Counted from the stretch's first letter, positions 48,559 to 59,321 are shown. The stretch is 64,000 nucleotides of DNA from Lachnospiraceae bacterium (GCA_015057365.1 SVEN01000003.1:1-64000); one strand, 5' to 3'. The notes: a model not told the origin generated them from the sequence alone. Program-made: numbers and translations.

Positions 48559-49911
48559 TTACATCGTTCTGACGTCGTAAGTCACCTTAACCTCTGTTTG
48601 CATCGCCCGGTTACTTTCATAGAACCGTTCTATCAACCGTTCTGCGGCTATTCTTCCGTGTTCGTCGTTAGTATCCATAAGGACTGCCAAATACTGGCAG
48701 TTGCTATACCTTGCTCCCGTATCCATAGAGCGAAGTGTACTTATCATTGCCTGTTCCCAACGCTTCATCACTTCTTCCATTCCCACGGTCATCGGCTTTT
48801 TCAGTTCTTCCATGGTAAACAAGACAATTTGAACCTTCTGATGCTTTCTGCTGACACAGCGCAAAATAAAGTCATACACATTTTTAAATTCTTCAAATGC
48901 CATATGAAATGCGCCCTTCTGCTCAGAGATTCCCTTTTCCATCACTCCTCTGACATACTCCAAATCCACTGTGGTAGTGATTTCTTCCATAGTTTCTGTG
49001 CTGTCACCATAGAAGAGATATGCGTTCTTTCCGTTTTCTTTCACAACATACAATGCTTTATCTGCCTGATTGTAAATCGTCTGGAAGTCTTCTCCGCCTG
49101 ACGTCATCATAATTCCGATGGACACGGATACAATACCGCCATACCCCATTTCTCCCATTTCTTCAGAGAATTTCCGGATAATATTCTGTGCCTTGTCTCC
49201 TGCTTCCTTGCGGTCCGTAAGATTCGGATAAAAGGTAACAAATTCATCTCCCGCAAGACGGCATACCATATCTCCTTCCTTCGAATACTCCTTTAATATC
49301 TGAGCAAACTTTTGCAGTGTCGTATCACCCATAATATGACCGTAAGTATCGTTCATCGTCTTAAAATTATCCAGGTCGATCATGAACAATGTTCCGACGC
49401 CGCCCATCTCCAGCCACTCCGTCAAATGCTTAACCAGATAATCTCTGTTGTGAATGCCGGTAAGTGCATCCGTAAGGGACTTCAGCGTTGCGGTTTCCAT
49501 TTGTTTGGTCCGCTTTTCCAACTTCATTTGCAATTCCCGACGAAGCTCATATATTTCCAATATCCGGCTGACTCTGGTATTCATGACCAACGGAACAAAC
49601 GGTTTAATAATAAAGTCGTCGGCTCCCCATTTCAAACATTCCACCTCGGTTGCCGGGTCGGAGTCTGCCGTCAGAAAAATCAACGGAATCTCCTTCCAAT
49701 CTTCTCTTTCTTTGATTCTTTGTGCGGTTTCCTTTCCACTCATCCCCGGCATCATGATATCCATCAATACCAAATCTACCGGTTGGCGTTCCAAAAACGT
49801 AAGTGCTTCCTCGCCGGAGCTAACCGTATCTACCTCGTAAGTATCTCCCAACGCTCCCTTTGCCATAACACAATTCATCCAATCATCATCTACTACAAGA
49901 ACTCGTTTCAT
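48559..49911 (-). CDS. Response regulator with GGDEF (AGDEF) diguanylate cyclase domain and C-terminal extension
   Basis: REC LVLMDIMMPGMSGKE; LTDALTGIHNRDYL...MVCRLAGDEFVTFYP; about 140 aa extension. Confidence 0.93.
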   Translation of the reverse strand: MKRVLVVDDDWMNCVMAKGALGDTYEVDTVSSGEEALTFLERQPVDLVLMDIMMPGMSGKETAQRIKEREDWKEIPLIFLTADSDPATEVECLKWGADDFIIKPFVPLVMNTRVSRILEIYELRRELQMKLEKRTKQMETATLKSLTDALTGIHNRDYLVKHLTEWLEMGGVGTLFMIDLDNFKTMNDTYGHIMGDTTLQKFAQILKEYSKEGDMVCRLAGDEFVTFYPNLTDRKEAGDKAQNIIRKFSEEMGEMGYGGIVSVSIGIMMTSGGEDFQTIYNQADKALYVVKENGKNAYLFYGDSTETMEEITTTVDLEYVRGVMEKGISEQKGAFHMAFEEFKNVYDFILRCVSRKHQKVQIVLFTMEELKKPMTVGMEEVMKRWEQAMISTLRSMDTGARYSNCQYLAVLMDTNDEHGRIAAERLIERFYESNRAMQTEVKVTYDVRTM

Positions 49912-49928
49912 ATATCCTCCCATGTACT

Positions 49929-52454
49929 TTAATTACTTTTCATAAATTCTTTTGCCGCCGTTACGGTACAATCAAACATCCGTAGCATTTCCGGATGTTT
50001 TTGGGCAATCAATGCTTCATTCGCCTCGATTTCTTCTCCTGCCTGTATCTTTTTCCCCGCCAGTTCCAGCACATAACACAACTCACCCATCGGGTCTGCT
50101 CCGATGCTCCTTGCATTGGTTTTCAGCGCATGCACCTTTATGGTATAGTTTTTCATGTCTTTTGCGACAAGATATCCGGCAAGTTCTTCTTCTGCCGGGT
50201 TTCTCAACTCACAAAACATCGTCAGTATTTCGCAATACACTTCCGGGCTGTTGGCACAATACTCCAGACCTTTTTTTGTGTTAATCATCGTTTCTTCCGA
50301 TACGTGCTTCACATCTGTCTCCGGCACCGTCTGAAGCGAATCCGGAGTCTTCCCCTCATCGTTTACTTCAATTCTGTCTTCCGGCAAATGCGCAAGCAGC
50401 ATTTCCTCCAATCTCTTTCCGTTTATCGGTTTACTTAAATAATCATCAAAACCTTCCGATAAATACATCTCCCTTACCCCGGAAAATGCATTGGCTGTCA
50501 AAGCGATTACCGGTGTCCTGCGACCGGTGTCGTTTTCGGACGCTCTTATTCGTTTTAACGTCTCTATTCCGTCGATTCCCGGCATCATATGATCCAGAAG
50601 AATCAAATCATAGGTCTCCTTCTCCAGAAGTTCCAATGCCTGTAAGCCGCTCATAGCTTCCGTAATCCGTACTCCGGTAAGTTCCAACAATTTTTTTGCA
50701 ACCAAAAGATTCATACTGTTATCGTCTACTACCAAAATCTTTGCACTCGGCGCATGAAAAGAAACTTCATAGGAGTATTCGGTTGTTTCCTGTCTCCGTC
50801 CTTTTTCACTAAAGTTGCCGATTACCCCGTCACCTACAATCTCTTGTTCCAATGTCAGAGTAAATACGGACCCAGTTCCGTAAACACTCTCCACATCAAT
50901 TTTTCCGTTCATCATTGTTGCCAGTTTATGTGTAATGGCAAGTCCAAGACCGGTTCCCTCTATGTTCCGGTTTTTCTCCAGATCAAGACGCTGAAAGCCC
51001 TTAAATAACGCTTTCATCTCCTCTTCTTTAATACCGATTCCGGTATCTTCTACCGCCACCTTCAGTACTATCCTTTGTTCTTTTTCGCCCCGGTCCCCCT
51101 TTACTTTCAGCCGTACGGTCCCTTCTTTCGTATACTTTACCGCATTATTCAGTAAATTCAGCATAATCTGTTTAATACGATTGTCATCACCGAATAACCG
51201 TTCCGGAAGCGTTTCTTCCACCTCTACTTCAAATACCAGTCCCTTCTTTTTTGCACGAATGTCCACCATATTGATGACATCGGTTAACAGCTCCTCCAAC
51301 TTGTAGTTGTGCTCATAGATTTCCATTTTCCCGGACTCGATTTTGGAGAAATCTAAAATGTCATTAATGATATTCAACAGATTCCGACTGGCACTTTTTA
51401 TGTTATACGCATACTCTAAAACACTCTTGTCCTTACTCTCTCTGAGAATCATCTCATTCATGCCGATTACGGCGTTAATCGGCGTTCTGATTTCGTGGGA
51501 CATACTGGCCAGAAAATCACTCTTTGCCTGATTTGCCTTTTCCGCAATGAGCTTTGCCTGCCGGAATTCATCACTTTCTCTGGCTTTCTTTTCCGCACTC
51601 ATAAGATACACAATTACGATAACCAAAAGCAACCAGAGAAGGCCGAAACACCAAAGTACCAACGGAATAATCAGCGAAACATCTCCGGATACGGTTTCCG
51701 CCGGTACATACCCCCGGATATAAAGGTTGTAATAATCGGTCTCTGCCGCAAAAAGAATATTGTCACCGTAAGCATTCTCTTCATATACCGCTGCCGAAAA
51801 GTTTATACTCATCTTCTCGGCAATTACCCGAAACGCCTCCCGGTGTGCCTCATTTTGAAAAAAATCCTTTGTAAGACTACTGTTTTCTTCCCTCAACACA
51901 ATATTGCCGTCAACATCCGTAAGTACGCATTCGCCCTGTCCGTCATAACAGGTGAGGTCAATCTTCCGTGCCATTGCGGCGCTGTCGTAACACTTGTATA
52001 GTACATACTTTACATTTGCACCGTTATACACCGGCACGGCGAATAGCATCGAATTGTTGTTGCCGCTACACACCGACGCATTCCCGTGCAATGCATCAAA
52101 AATCCCACTATACTCCTTAAAATCCAGCGTTTCTCCGTACGCTGCTTCCCCATTAATTCGAAGTACGCCGTATGTTACGCCTTCCTCTTCCCGGAAGAAC
52201 TCCGGAATACTGCCGTCGGATAACCGGACAAAGACCGTCGCATCCTGTAAAAGACGTAATTCATCTCCGAAACTGCTGTTGATTCTTGCCGAGATTGCTT
52301 TCCCTTGTTCCGCTACATGATGCTCCAGCTGTTCATTGATAATATTACGCATCTTTCCCCACATAACCAGGCAGACGAGGATCAGTATGCCAAAACTGAT
52401 TGCCATGAGAAATACGGTGTTTTTCAGTTTCGCGGTATTTCCTTTCTTACTCAT
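49929..52454 (-). CDS. Hybrid histidine kinase with REC and C-terminal Hpt
   Basis: SMSHEIRTPINAVIGMNEMILRE; REC LILLDHMMPGIDGIE; Hpt-like IKVHALKTNARSIGADPMGELCYVLE. Confidence 0.94.
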   Translation of the reverse strand: MSKKGNTAKLKNTVFLMAISFGILILVCLVMWGKMRNIINEQLEHHVAEQGKAISARINSSFGDELRLLQDATVFVRLSDGSIPEFFREEEGVTYGVLRINGEAAYGETLDFKEYSGIFDALHGNASVCSGNNNSMLFAVPVYNGANVKYVLYKCYDSAAMARKIDLTCYDGQGECVLTDVDGNIVLREENSSLTKDFFQNEAHREAFRVIAEKMSINFSAAVYEENAYGDNILFAAETDYYNLYIRGYVPAETVSGDVSLIIPLVLWCFGLLWLLLVIVIVYLMSAEKKARESDEFRQAKLIAEKANQAKSDFLASMSHEIRTPINAVIGMNEMILRESKDKSVLEYAYNIKSASRNLLNIINDILDFSKIESGKMEIYEHNYKLEELLTDVINMVDIRAKKKGLVFEVEVEETLPERLFGDDNRIKQIMLNLLNNAVKYTKEGTVRLKVKGDRGEKEQRIVLKVAVEDTGIGIKEEEMKALFKGFQRLDLEKNRNIEGTGLGLAITHKLATMMNGKIDVESVYGTGSVFTLTLEQEIVGDGVIGNFSEKGRRQETTEYSYEVSFHAPSAKILVVDDNSMNLLVAKKLLELTGVRITEAMSGLQALELLEKETYDLILLDHMMPGIDGIETLKRIRASENDTGRRTPVIALTANAFSGVREMYLSEGFDDYLSKPINGKRLEEMLLAHLPEDRIEVNDEGKTPDSLQTVPETDVKHVSEETMINTKKGLEYCANSPEVYCEILTMFCELRNPAEEELAGYLVAKDMKNYTIKVHALKTNARSIGADPMGELCYVLELAGKKIQAGEEIEANEALIAQKHPEMLRMFDCTVTAAKEFMKSN

Positions 52455-53544
52455 GTAATACTACCCCCTCCACATACCAGTCCATTTTCTCAAGTAGCAC
52501 CTCATCACTCAGACTTTCTCCGTTATCACAGCGAAGCTGCCCCGTATTATCGTATATCACGTTAGAAAACACACTGTTTTCCGCCATGAAAGATTTTACA
52601 TGCGCTATCTCCTGTCGTAGTTCTTCCGGAACAAGCGGAGAATACTCTCCCAGACCTACCGCTCCGGTCTCAATCCCGAACCAATGTCGCTTTATATTGT
52701 TTGCTTCTCCGGTCAAACGTTCCCGGACAATTTTACAATACAGTTCCTCCCAATTCCAGACACTGGCCGTCAAATAGCGTTCCGATAAACCTTCTTCCAT
52801 CTCGTTGTATCCGATGGAATACACGCCTGCCTTATCCGCTGCTATCGCCACAAAGTGTTGATTTTGATGATAGGTTATCAAATCAACCTCAAATTCCTCA
52901 ATGAGTCGCTCTGTGGCCGCTTCTTCCTTTTCACGATCATCCCATGCCTGTGTCCATATCACATGTACCTGTGCCTCCGGATTTACACTTCGTACCCCCA
53001 ATGTAAAGGCATTGATTCCGCGATTCACCTCACTGTTGGCCATCGCCGCCACATAACCGATCGAATTGTTTTGTGTCATCCTGCCGGCAAGGACACCCGA
53101 TAAATATCTAGCCTGATACATCCGTCCGAAATAGGAGGTCATATTATCTGCATAATACTCCGCAGATATCCCGTAAAATGCCACGTCCGGATAGCTTTGA
53201 ATCACATCCCGCATCAATGACGGATATGCATAGCTTGACAAAATAATCATAGAGGCACCTTCTTTTACCAGACTGTGTACCGCCTTCGCACAGCTGTCAC
53301 TATCCTCCGGCACATGCTCTTTCACAAGCAATTCCGTACCCAGCTTCTCACACGCATATCGTACTCCCCGGTAATGCGCACTGTTCCAGCCCTGTTCATC
53401 AACGGAACCCGTAATTATCAAGCCTACCTTCATTGCTTTTTCCTTTTTGTTTCCGGTAATCAGAATCCCGATCAACAAAATCGCCAGTACCACACCGATT
53501 GCCACAAGCAATATTCTTTGAAACAGCTTACTGTTTTTCATCAA
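52447..53544 (-). CDS. BMP family substrate-binding protein, membrane-anchored
   Basis: KVGLIITGSVDEQGWNSAHYRGV; GYVAAMANSEVNRGINAFTLGVRSVNPEA; N-terminal TM. Confidence 0.9.
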   Translation of the reverse strand: MMKNSKLFQRILLVAIGVVLAILLIGILITGNKKEKAMKVGLIITGSVDEQGWNSAHYRGVRYACEKLGTELLVKEHVPEDSDSCAKAVHSLVKEGASMIILSSYAYPSLMRDVIQSYPDVAFYGISAEYYADNMTSYFGRMYQARYLSGVLAGRMTQNNSIGYVAAMANSEVNRGINAFTLGVRSVNPEAQVHVIWTQAWDDREKEEAATERLIEEFEVDLITYHQNQHFVAIAADKAGVYSIGYNEMEEGLSERYLTASVWNWEELYCKIVRERLTGEANNIKRHWFGIETGAVGLGEYSPLVPEELRQEIAHVKSFMAENSVFSNVIYDNTGQLRCDNGESLSDEVLLEKMDWYVEGVVLHE

Positions 53545-54625
53545 TCACCACCCCTTCCACGTACCAGTCAAAACTGTTCAGCATAGCGGAATCGGTCATA
53601 CTTTCTCCTTCTTCCACCCGAATCCGGCCTTTGTTGTCCCGAATCGGACCGTAAAACACGTCAAAATTGCCGCTAATCAGAAGTTGTTGTCTGACATCCA
53701 CTTCTTCCTGCACACCTGCCTTTACCACGGCAGATAACGGAGCCATAGACACCATCCCTGTCTCCACACCTTCCCAATAATGGTGACCTTCAAATTTCCC
53801 TTGCAGGCAGGTCAGAATATGTGGCGTATAAAAATTCTCCCAATCCCAAACCGCCGCCGTTAAAAAGGTATTTGGATAATGAGCACTGTTATCTACATTA
53901 TAACCGATAGACATTACTCCGCAACGCTCAGCCACCTCCAACGGTTTTATCGAGTCACTGTGCATAGCCATGATATCTATTTCATATTCATCGATTAACC
54001 GTTCGGCCGCCTGTTCCGCTGCCGTATCATCATTCCAGGAATTCGTCCAACAAACGTATACCTCTGCCTCCGGATTGACACTGCGAACACCGAGGGTAAA
54101 GGCATTAATCCCTCGATTTACCTCAGCAATGGGAAACGCCGCTACATATCCGATACGTCCGGTTTCTGTCTGCATTCCTGCCACAATCCCGGTCAAATAG
54201 CGAATCTGATACATTCTCCCGAAATAGCTGGATAGATTCTTCCCTTCTCCTACGCCCGTTGCGTGAAAGAAATAAATCTCCGGATATTTCTCCGCTGCCT
54301 CTTCCATTCCGGTTCCGAATTCAAACGAGTTCGCTACGATAATCTCACATCCGGAATGTATCAGTTCATCGATTACACCGCATATGGTTTCTGTCGTAAC
54401 CGTTTCTTTATAAATCAACTCCAAATTTAACTGTGTTGCTGTTTTCTCCAATCCTTCATAATGAGACTGACACCAGTTCCGGTCATCTTTCTTTCCGTTT
54501 AAAATCACTCCGACTTTGGTAGTTTCTTCCGTTACCATCGTTTCCGTTTCACGGGTTGTAATCACAAATATTCCGACAATAATCGCAAGAATAATCACTC
54601 CGGAAATCATAAACACTTTTTTCAT
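53528..54625 (-). CDS. BMP family substrate-binding protein, membrane-anchored (paralog)
   Basis: KVGVILNGKKDDRNWCQSHYEGL; GYVAAFPIAEVNRGINAFTLGVRSVNPEA; N-terminal TM. Confidence 0.9.
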   Translation of the reverse strand: MKKVFMISGVIILAIIVGIFVITTRETETMVTEETTKVGVILNGKKDDRNWCQSHYEGLEKTATQLNLELIYKETVTTETICGVIDELIHSGCEIIVANSFEFGTGMEEAAEKYPEIYFFHATGVGEGKNLSSYFGRMYQIRYLTGIVAGMQTETGRIGYVAAFPIAEVNRGINAFTLGVRSVNPEAEVYVCWTNSWNDDTAAEQAAERLIDEYEIDIMAMHSDSIKPLEVAERCGVMSIGYNVDNSAHYPNTFLTAAVWDWENFYTPHILTCLQGKFEGHHYWEGVETGMVSMAPLSAVVKAGVQEEVDVRQQLLISGNFDVFYGPIRDNKGRIRVEEGESMTDSAMLNSFDWYVEGVVIDEKQ

Positions 54626-54732
54626 TGCCTCTACTCTCCTTTGTAATGATACCCATCATTCTGCCTTTTCTGCGAAATTCCCTATAAATCTCTTTTTATT
54701 ATACAATATCTTCCATATAATCACAACACTTT

Positions 54733-54785
54733 GAAAAAAATAAAGAGGATGTCACATAGTAAAATGCAACATCCTCTTCCTACAT
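54733..54785 (-). terminator. Terminator-like hairpin after NADH:flavin oxidoreductase gene
   Basis: GAGGATGTTGCATTTTACTATGTGACATCCTCTTTATTTTTT on minus strand. Confidence 0.8.
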
Positions 54786-54817
54786 CAAAGCAATCTATCG
54801 GCTCTGCTTATTTTGTA

Positions 54818-56809
54818 TTAAATATGGTTTGCCACCTCAAAGGCATCCCAGATTGCATACATAATATTGGCTACCTTCTTGGCATCACCAAGGAGATAAA
54901 TCTCCGGCACATCGAACTCTACCTCGTGGTACAGGGAATTCTCCTCATTGTATCCCACGGAAAGGATAACGCTGTCGCAAGCCAGTTCCTTTACGCCCTC
55001 CGGGGTCTCCACAGAAAGCTTACCGCCTGCATAACCGGTTACCTTTGCACCGGTCAAAATCTCTACGTTATTGAACGGAAGCAATGCCGCCAGCATGTCG
55101 GAATTGGAGTGACAAAGCGGGCCGTTTACTTTCATAATCTTATCCTGTGCCTCTACAATGGTCACCTTCTTGCCGTCTTTTGCCAGCCATAATGCAGTCT
55201 CACAACCCACCAGACCGCCGCCTACCACAACCGTGGTGTCGCCGCAATTCTTTTCCTTTAACAGTACCTGAGACGCGGTATATACCTTTTCATCGTCACC
55301 TAAGGAGAATACCTTCGGAGTGGAGCCGGTGGCCATGATAACGGTATCGTAATCGCCTTCTAAAATATCCTTCTTGGTAATCTCGGTGTTTAAATGCACC
55401 TCAACCTTTAAGCGGTCCATTTCCTGGGCATACCAGTTCGCCAACGCAATATCGTCTTCCTTAAACTTCGGCGCACCGCCCGGTAATAAGTTACCGCCCA
55501 GGCGTCCGCTCCGCTCAAACAGTACCGGCTGATGTCCGCGGATGGCAAGCACTCTTGCCGCCTCGCATCCGGCTACACCGCCGCCGACCACAAGTACTTT
55601 TTTCTTCTGTAAAATCGGCTCATAGGCCATGGCACGTTCTCTTGCCGCCTGCGGATTTACCGCACAGTTGATAAGAGAATAGGTCGCAATACGTCCCATA
55701 CAGCCCTCGTGACAGGAAATACACGGACGAATCTGACAGGTTCTGCCGGAACGAAGCTTGTTACAGTAATCCGGGTCCGCAAGAAGCGGTCTTCCCAGAG
55801 AAATCATATCGCACTCACCGTTCTGAAGGGCTTCCAGTGCCGTATCCGGATCATCCATACGTCCAGCACAGATTACCGGAATATCCACAACTTCCTTTAC
55901 AATCTTACAGAACGGACGGAACAGGCCCTTTTCCTGATACATCGGCGGATGACTCCACCACCAGGAATCGTAAGAACCTGCGTCTACATCAAGGGCATCA
56001 TAACCGTACTGTGCCAGAAGCTTTGCAGCCTCGATACCTTCCTCGATATCTCTGCCCTTTTCTTCAAACTCTTCTCCCGGAAGGGCACCCTTTCTCCAGT
56101 CCTTAATCATACTCTTTACGCTGTAACGAAGGGTAACCGGGAAATCCTTACCGCAGCGAGACTTAATCTCTTCCACGATTTCCTTTGCAAAACGAAGCCG
56201 GTTCTCTAAGGAGCCGCCGTACTCGTCGGTTCTTAAGTTAAACATGGAAATCGCAAACTGGTCTAATAAATAGCCCTCATGCACCGCATGAATCTGAATA
56301 CCGTCAAACCCACCTCGCATGGCATTGTACGCACCGTCACCGAAGGACTTTACGATACTGCGAATCTCTTCCTTCGTAATGGAACGGCACATCTTATCAA
56401 GCCAACGATGCGGAATCTCCGACGGTGCTACCGGCGGGAACTCACCCAGGTTGGTCGGAATAGTAACACGCCCGAAGCCGCCGGACATCTGTAAGAAAAT
56501 CTTACTGCCGTAAGCATGTACACGCTCGGTCATCTCCTTACTGGTTCTTGTAAAATGCACCGCATTGTGAGTAGATACCGGAATAATGGACTGATTCTGC
56601 GGCTCTACCTGCTGGTCACAGAAGGTAACACCGGTAATAATAAGGCCGGTACCGCCCTTTGCACGCTCTACATAATAATCAATACCACGCTGGTTCCAAC
56701 CGCCCTCGGCATCGGAAAGGCCTAACGGTCCCATCGGTGCCATGGCAAAGCGGTTCTTAATCTCCACATTACCGATTTTCACCGGGGTAAACAGTTCTTT
56801 GTACTTCAT
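54818..56809 (-). CDS. NADH:flavin oxidoreductase / FAD-dependent oxidoreductase (enoate reductase/BaiCD-like)
   Basis: MKYKELFTPVKIGNVEIKNRFAMAPM; CISCHEGCMGRI Fe-S motif; VLVVGGGVAGCEAARVLAIRGH. Confidence 0.92.
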   Translation of the reverse strand: MKYKELFTPVKIGNVEIKNRFAMAPMGPLGLSDAEGGWNQRGIDYYVERAKGGTGLIITGVTFCDQQVEPQNQSIIPVSTHNAVHFTRTSKEMTERVHAYGSKIFLQMSGGFGRVTIPTNLGEFPPVAPSEIPHRWLDKMCRSITKEEIRSIVKSFGDGAYNAMRGGFDGIQIHAVHEGYLLDQFAISMFNLRTDEYGGSLENRLRFAKEIVEEIKSRCGKDFPVTLRYSVKSMIKDWRKGALPGEEFEEKGRDIEEGIEAAKLLAQYGYDALDVDAGSYDSWWWSHPPMYQEKGLFRPFCKIVKEVVDIPVICAGRMDDPDTALEALQNGECDMISLGRPLLADPDYCNKLRSGRTCQIRPCISCHEGCMGRIATYSLINCAVNPQAARERAMAYEPILQKKKVLVVGGGVAGCEAARVLAIRGHQPVLFERSGRLGGNLLPGGAPKFKEDDIALANWYAQEMDRLKVEVHLNTEITKKDILEGDYDTVIMATGSTPKVFSLGDDEKVYTASQVLLKEKNCGDTTVVVGGGLVGCETALWLAKDGKKVTIVEAQDKIMKVNGPLCHSNSDMLAALLPFNNVEILTGAKVTGYAGGKLSVETPEGVKELACDSVILSVGYNEENSLYHEVEFDVPEIYLLGDAKKVANIMYAIWDAFEVANHI

Positions 56810-56987
56810 AAGTTTCTTCTCCTTTGTCGTATAATGCACACATACAACTCTCCGTTGTATCCTGTAACACAAGTCTCTCACCCATTTATTCGAATCCTAA
56901 TTTATTTAGATATATTATACCCCAAAAGAAACCAAAATCCAAGTCCCAAAATACGATTTATCCCTGTGTCTTCCTCACTTTTATCCA

Positions 56988-57030
56988 CAAAAAAGCGGCT
57001 GTGAAAAGCCTTTCACACAACCGCTTTCTT
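56988..57030 (-). terminator. Terminator after ABC-2 permease gene
   Basis: AAAGCGGTTGTGTGAAAGGCTTTTCACAGCCGCTTTTTT. Confidence 0.85.
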
Positions 57031-57037
57031 CTTCCTT

Positions 57038-58168
57038 TTACGCCGCTTTTCTTCTCTTTACCACCACTAAAAATACAAAGAACACTGCCACCGCAAAGGC
57101 TGTTATTATTCCACAGTTTACCAAAAACTCCGAAAAATGAGTTGTCGCCGAATTCTCAATGTTCAACAATCTGACATTTTTCATATACCAGCCCGCCGGT
57201 AAAAACTCACCGATGATATTCACATAATCAGGCAACAGCTCCGCCGGCACAAACACTCCGCTAAAAAAGGACATACCAAGGCCCAGGATGTTGCTGGCAC
57301 CGTTTAAAGCATCCACACTCGGCAACAACACACCAAACAATACGGATACCGCTATGGAGAACAGCAAAATGGTAAAACTGTTTAAAGTACCGAGTAAATA
57401 TTCCGCCGCTGTGAAATCTCTGTGATAGATGATTGCTCCCAGTCCCATAAACAAAGCCCATACCAAAATAGCCACCATTACAATCCCTTTTACCATCTCG
57501 ACATTTTGCTTGCGCACACTCACCATTCCGCAATCGGTGCGCATCTTAATATCCTTCCGGTAAAAAACATGCATCACCGGCCCCAATATCATAATCAAAA
57601 TACACGGCATGACATAGGCCAGGAAAGTAAAGAAGAAATACCCCTGTCGTGTACTCATGGCATCACGCCCCGACAGCACCTCGGTTACCGCACGATGTTC
57701 CGTATTCTTTAATACGGATTCACAGGCCTCCTCTATCGTCTTTCCCATGGCTAGCTCCGCTCTCACATATTGGAAAAACAGCTCGATTTTCTGATCCACA
57801 AAGGCCATATTCGGCTTTATACTCAGGCGCTCGATTCCACCCATTTCCCCCGCCAGGAAAGTTTCCTCGAAGCCTTCTTCCACATACACCACATAATCTA
57901 CCATACCGGTAAAAATAAGCTCCGATAAAAGATCTTCATCATACTCCGTCTCCACTTCGTTTTCCTGCTCCAGATAGGCAATCAGTGCTTTTGACAGTAC
58001 CGATTCTTCTTTATCCTCTACATAGATGGTCAGTTCTGTGGCCTGATACATCTTCTCCTGATCTTTTCCCGAAAAGAACGACATTATAATGATAAGCCCA
58101 AAGAAAATCACGAAATACGCACTTACAGAAGGTAATGCCTTTTTCACAATCTTTAATACTACTTTCAT
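57038..58168 (-). CDS. ABC-2 type permease
   Basis: N-terminal TM, large extracellular loop, C-terminal TM cluster typical of ABC-2 exporters. Confidence 0.88.
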   Translation of the reverse strand: MKVVLKIVKKALPSVSAYFVIFFGLIIIMSFFSGKDQEKMYQATELTIYVEDKEESVLSKALIAYLEQENEVETEYDEDLLSELIFTGMVDYVVYVEEGFEETFLAGEMGGIERLSIKPNMAFVDQKIELFFQYVRAELAMGKTIEEACESVLKNTEHRAVTEVLSGRDAMSTRQGYFFFTFLAYVMPCILIMILGPVMHVFYRKDIKMRTDCGMVSVRKQNVEMVKGIVMVAILVWALFMGLGAIIYHRDFTAAEYLLGTLNSFTILLFSIAVSVLFGVLLPSVDALNGASNILGLGMSFFSGVFVPAELLPDYVNIIGEFLPAGWYMKNVRLLNIENSATTHFSEFLVNCGIITAFAVAVFFVFLVVVKRRKAA

Positions 58169-59316
58169 GCCTTAGACACGCTCCTTCCTGCTCTTTTCTG
58201 GCGAAGCATAACAACAAACATGCTTCCGACTGTCAAGCAAACACACCAAATGAAAACACCGAACAGACAGCTTGCAAACTTCTCTGTATCCCCCATAATA
58301 CACAAGGCCTGCATGGAGTCCGCAATGAGCGTTGCCGGGTTAATCCTGTTCACTACCGGTACCGTCAATTCAATTGCCATACGGATATTTCCTACCATAA
58401 GGCCTGCCAAAAAGCAACTGAACATGGTTGTTCCCATCATTATAGAATTCTGCAAACTGTCGCTTTTTTGTACTACGGTTCCGATAAAATATCCGTTTAA
58501 CACACCAAGCAGGCTGTAGAACGCCCCGCCTAAAAACAGCCATCCGTTTACGTTACCGAAGTCTACCTTCAGTATCAGGATAAAATACGCAATGTTAATC
58601 AAAAACTGTAAATACTGAATGGTAAAGGCCGCTGCCACATCACAAATCACCGTCGGCACAATCCGCATCGGCGCCGCCAGACGTCTTGCGGATACATAGG
58701 CAAGCTTCTGATTCAGCTCATTGGTATTCATAAGTCCGTACATGGCACCGTACAGACTTGCCATGGCAATGAGTGCCTGGAAATACTGTACAAACGGGTC
58801 CGTTGTGGCACCTTCGAATTCCTTTGCGGAAAGGGTGGTAACCTCCGCTGAAAAGGCTTCCATTACCTCCGGGAGTTTCCCTTTCATTGCGGCCTCAATA
58901 AACATATCCTTACTCTGCAAATATCCATCCACTACCGTCTTTACAACAGTGGAGTTGAGTCCGTTTTCTTTGAGAAGCACCTTTGTCTCTTCTCCGGTCA
59001 CAATGACCGCACTCACCTCTCCGTCAGTCAAAAGAGTCTCGGCAGTCTCCCTGTCACCTTCCGTAACCGTAAAAAACGGAGTGTCCCCATTCTTCATTTC
59101 CGCAAGGAAAGTAACAAACGCCTCGTCTTCCGGGTTTCCCTCTTCTGTCACCACAGCCACCGGAATCGTAATAAAGCCCCAGTCCTTGTTTGTTGCATCG
59201 GAAAAAGCTGCCTTAAATACCGTTCCCAAAAGAAGCGGAAACAAAATGGACCAGAAAAACAACTGTCGCATCCGTAGCAATCGTTTTAATCGATAAACAT
59301 AATGTATCATGGTCAT
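58165..59316 (-). CDS. ABC-2 type permease
   Basis: Same topology; overlaps 57038-58168 start by 4 bp. Confidence 0.88.
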   Translation of the reverse strand: MTMIHYVYRLKRLLRMRQLFFWSILFPLLLGTVFKAAFSDATNKDWGFITIPVAVVTEEGNPEDEAFVTFLAEMKNGDTPFFTVTEGDRETAETLLTDGEVSAVIVTGEETKVLLKENGLNSTVVKTVVDGYLQSKDMFIEAAMKGKLPEVMEAFSAEVTTLSAKEFEGATTDPFVQYFQALIAMASLYGAMYGLMNTNELNQKLAYVSARRLAAPMRIVPTVICDVAAAFTIQYLQFLINIAYFILILKVDFGNVNGWLFLGGAFYSLLGVLNGYFIGTVVQKSDSLQNSIMMGTTMFSCFLAGLMVGNIRMAIELTVPVVNRINPATLIADSMQALCIMGDTEKFASCLFGVFIWCVCLTVGSMFVVMLRQKRAGRSVSKA

Positions 59317-59321
59317 CCCCC

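Noticed and set aside
48406-49932. Plus-strand ORFs of 231 and 206 aa
   Set aside because: Antisense to REC-GGDEF gene with clear domain motifs; no recognisable protein features.
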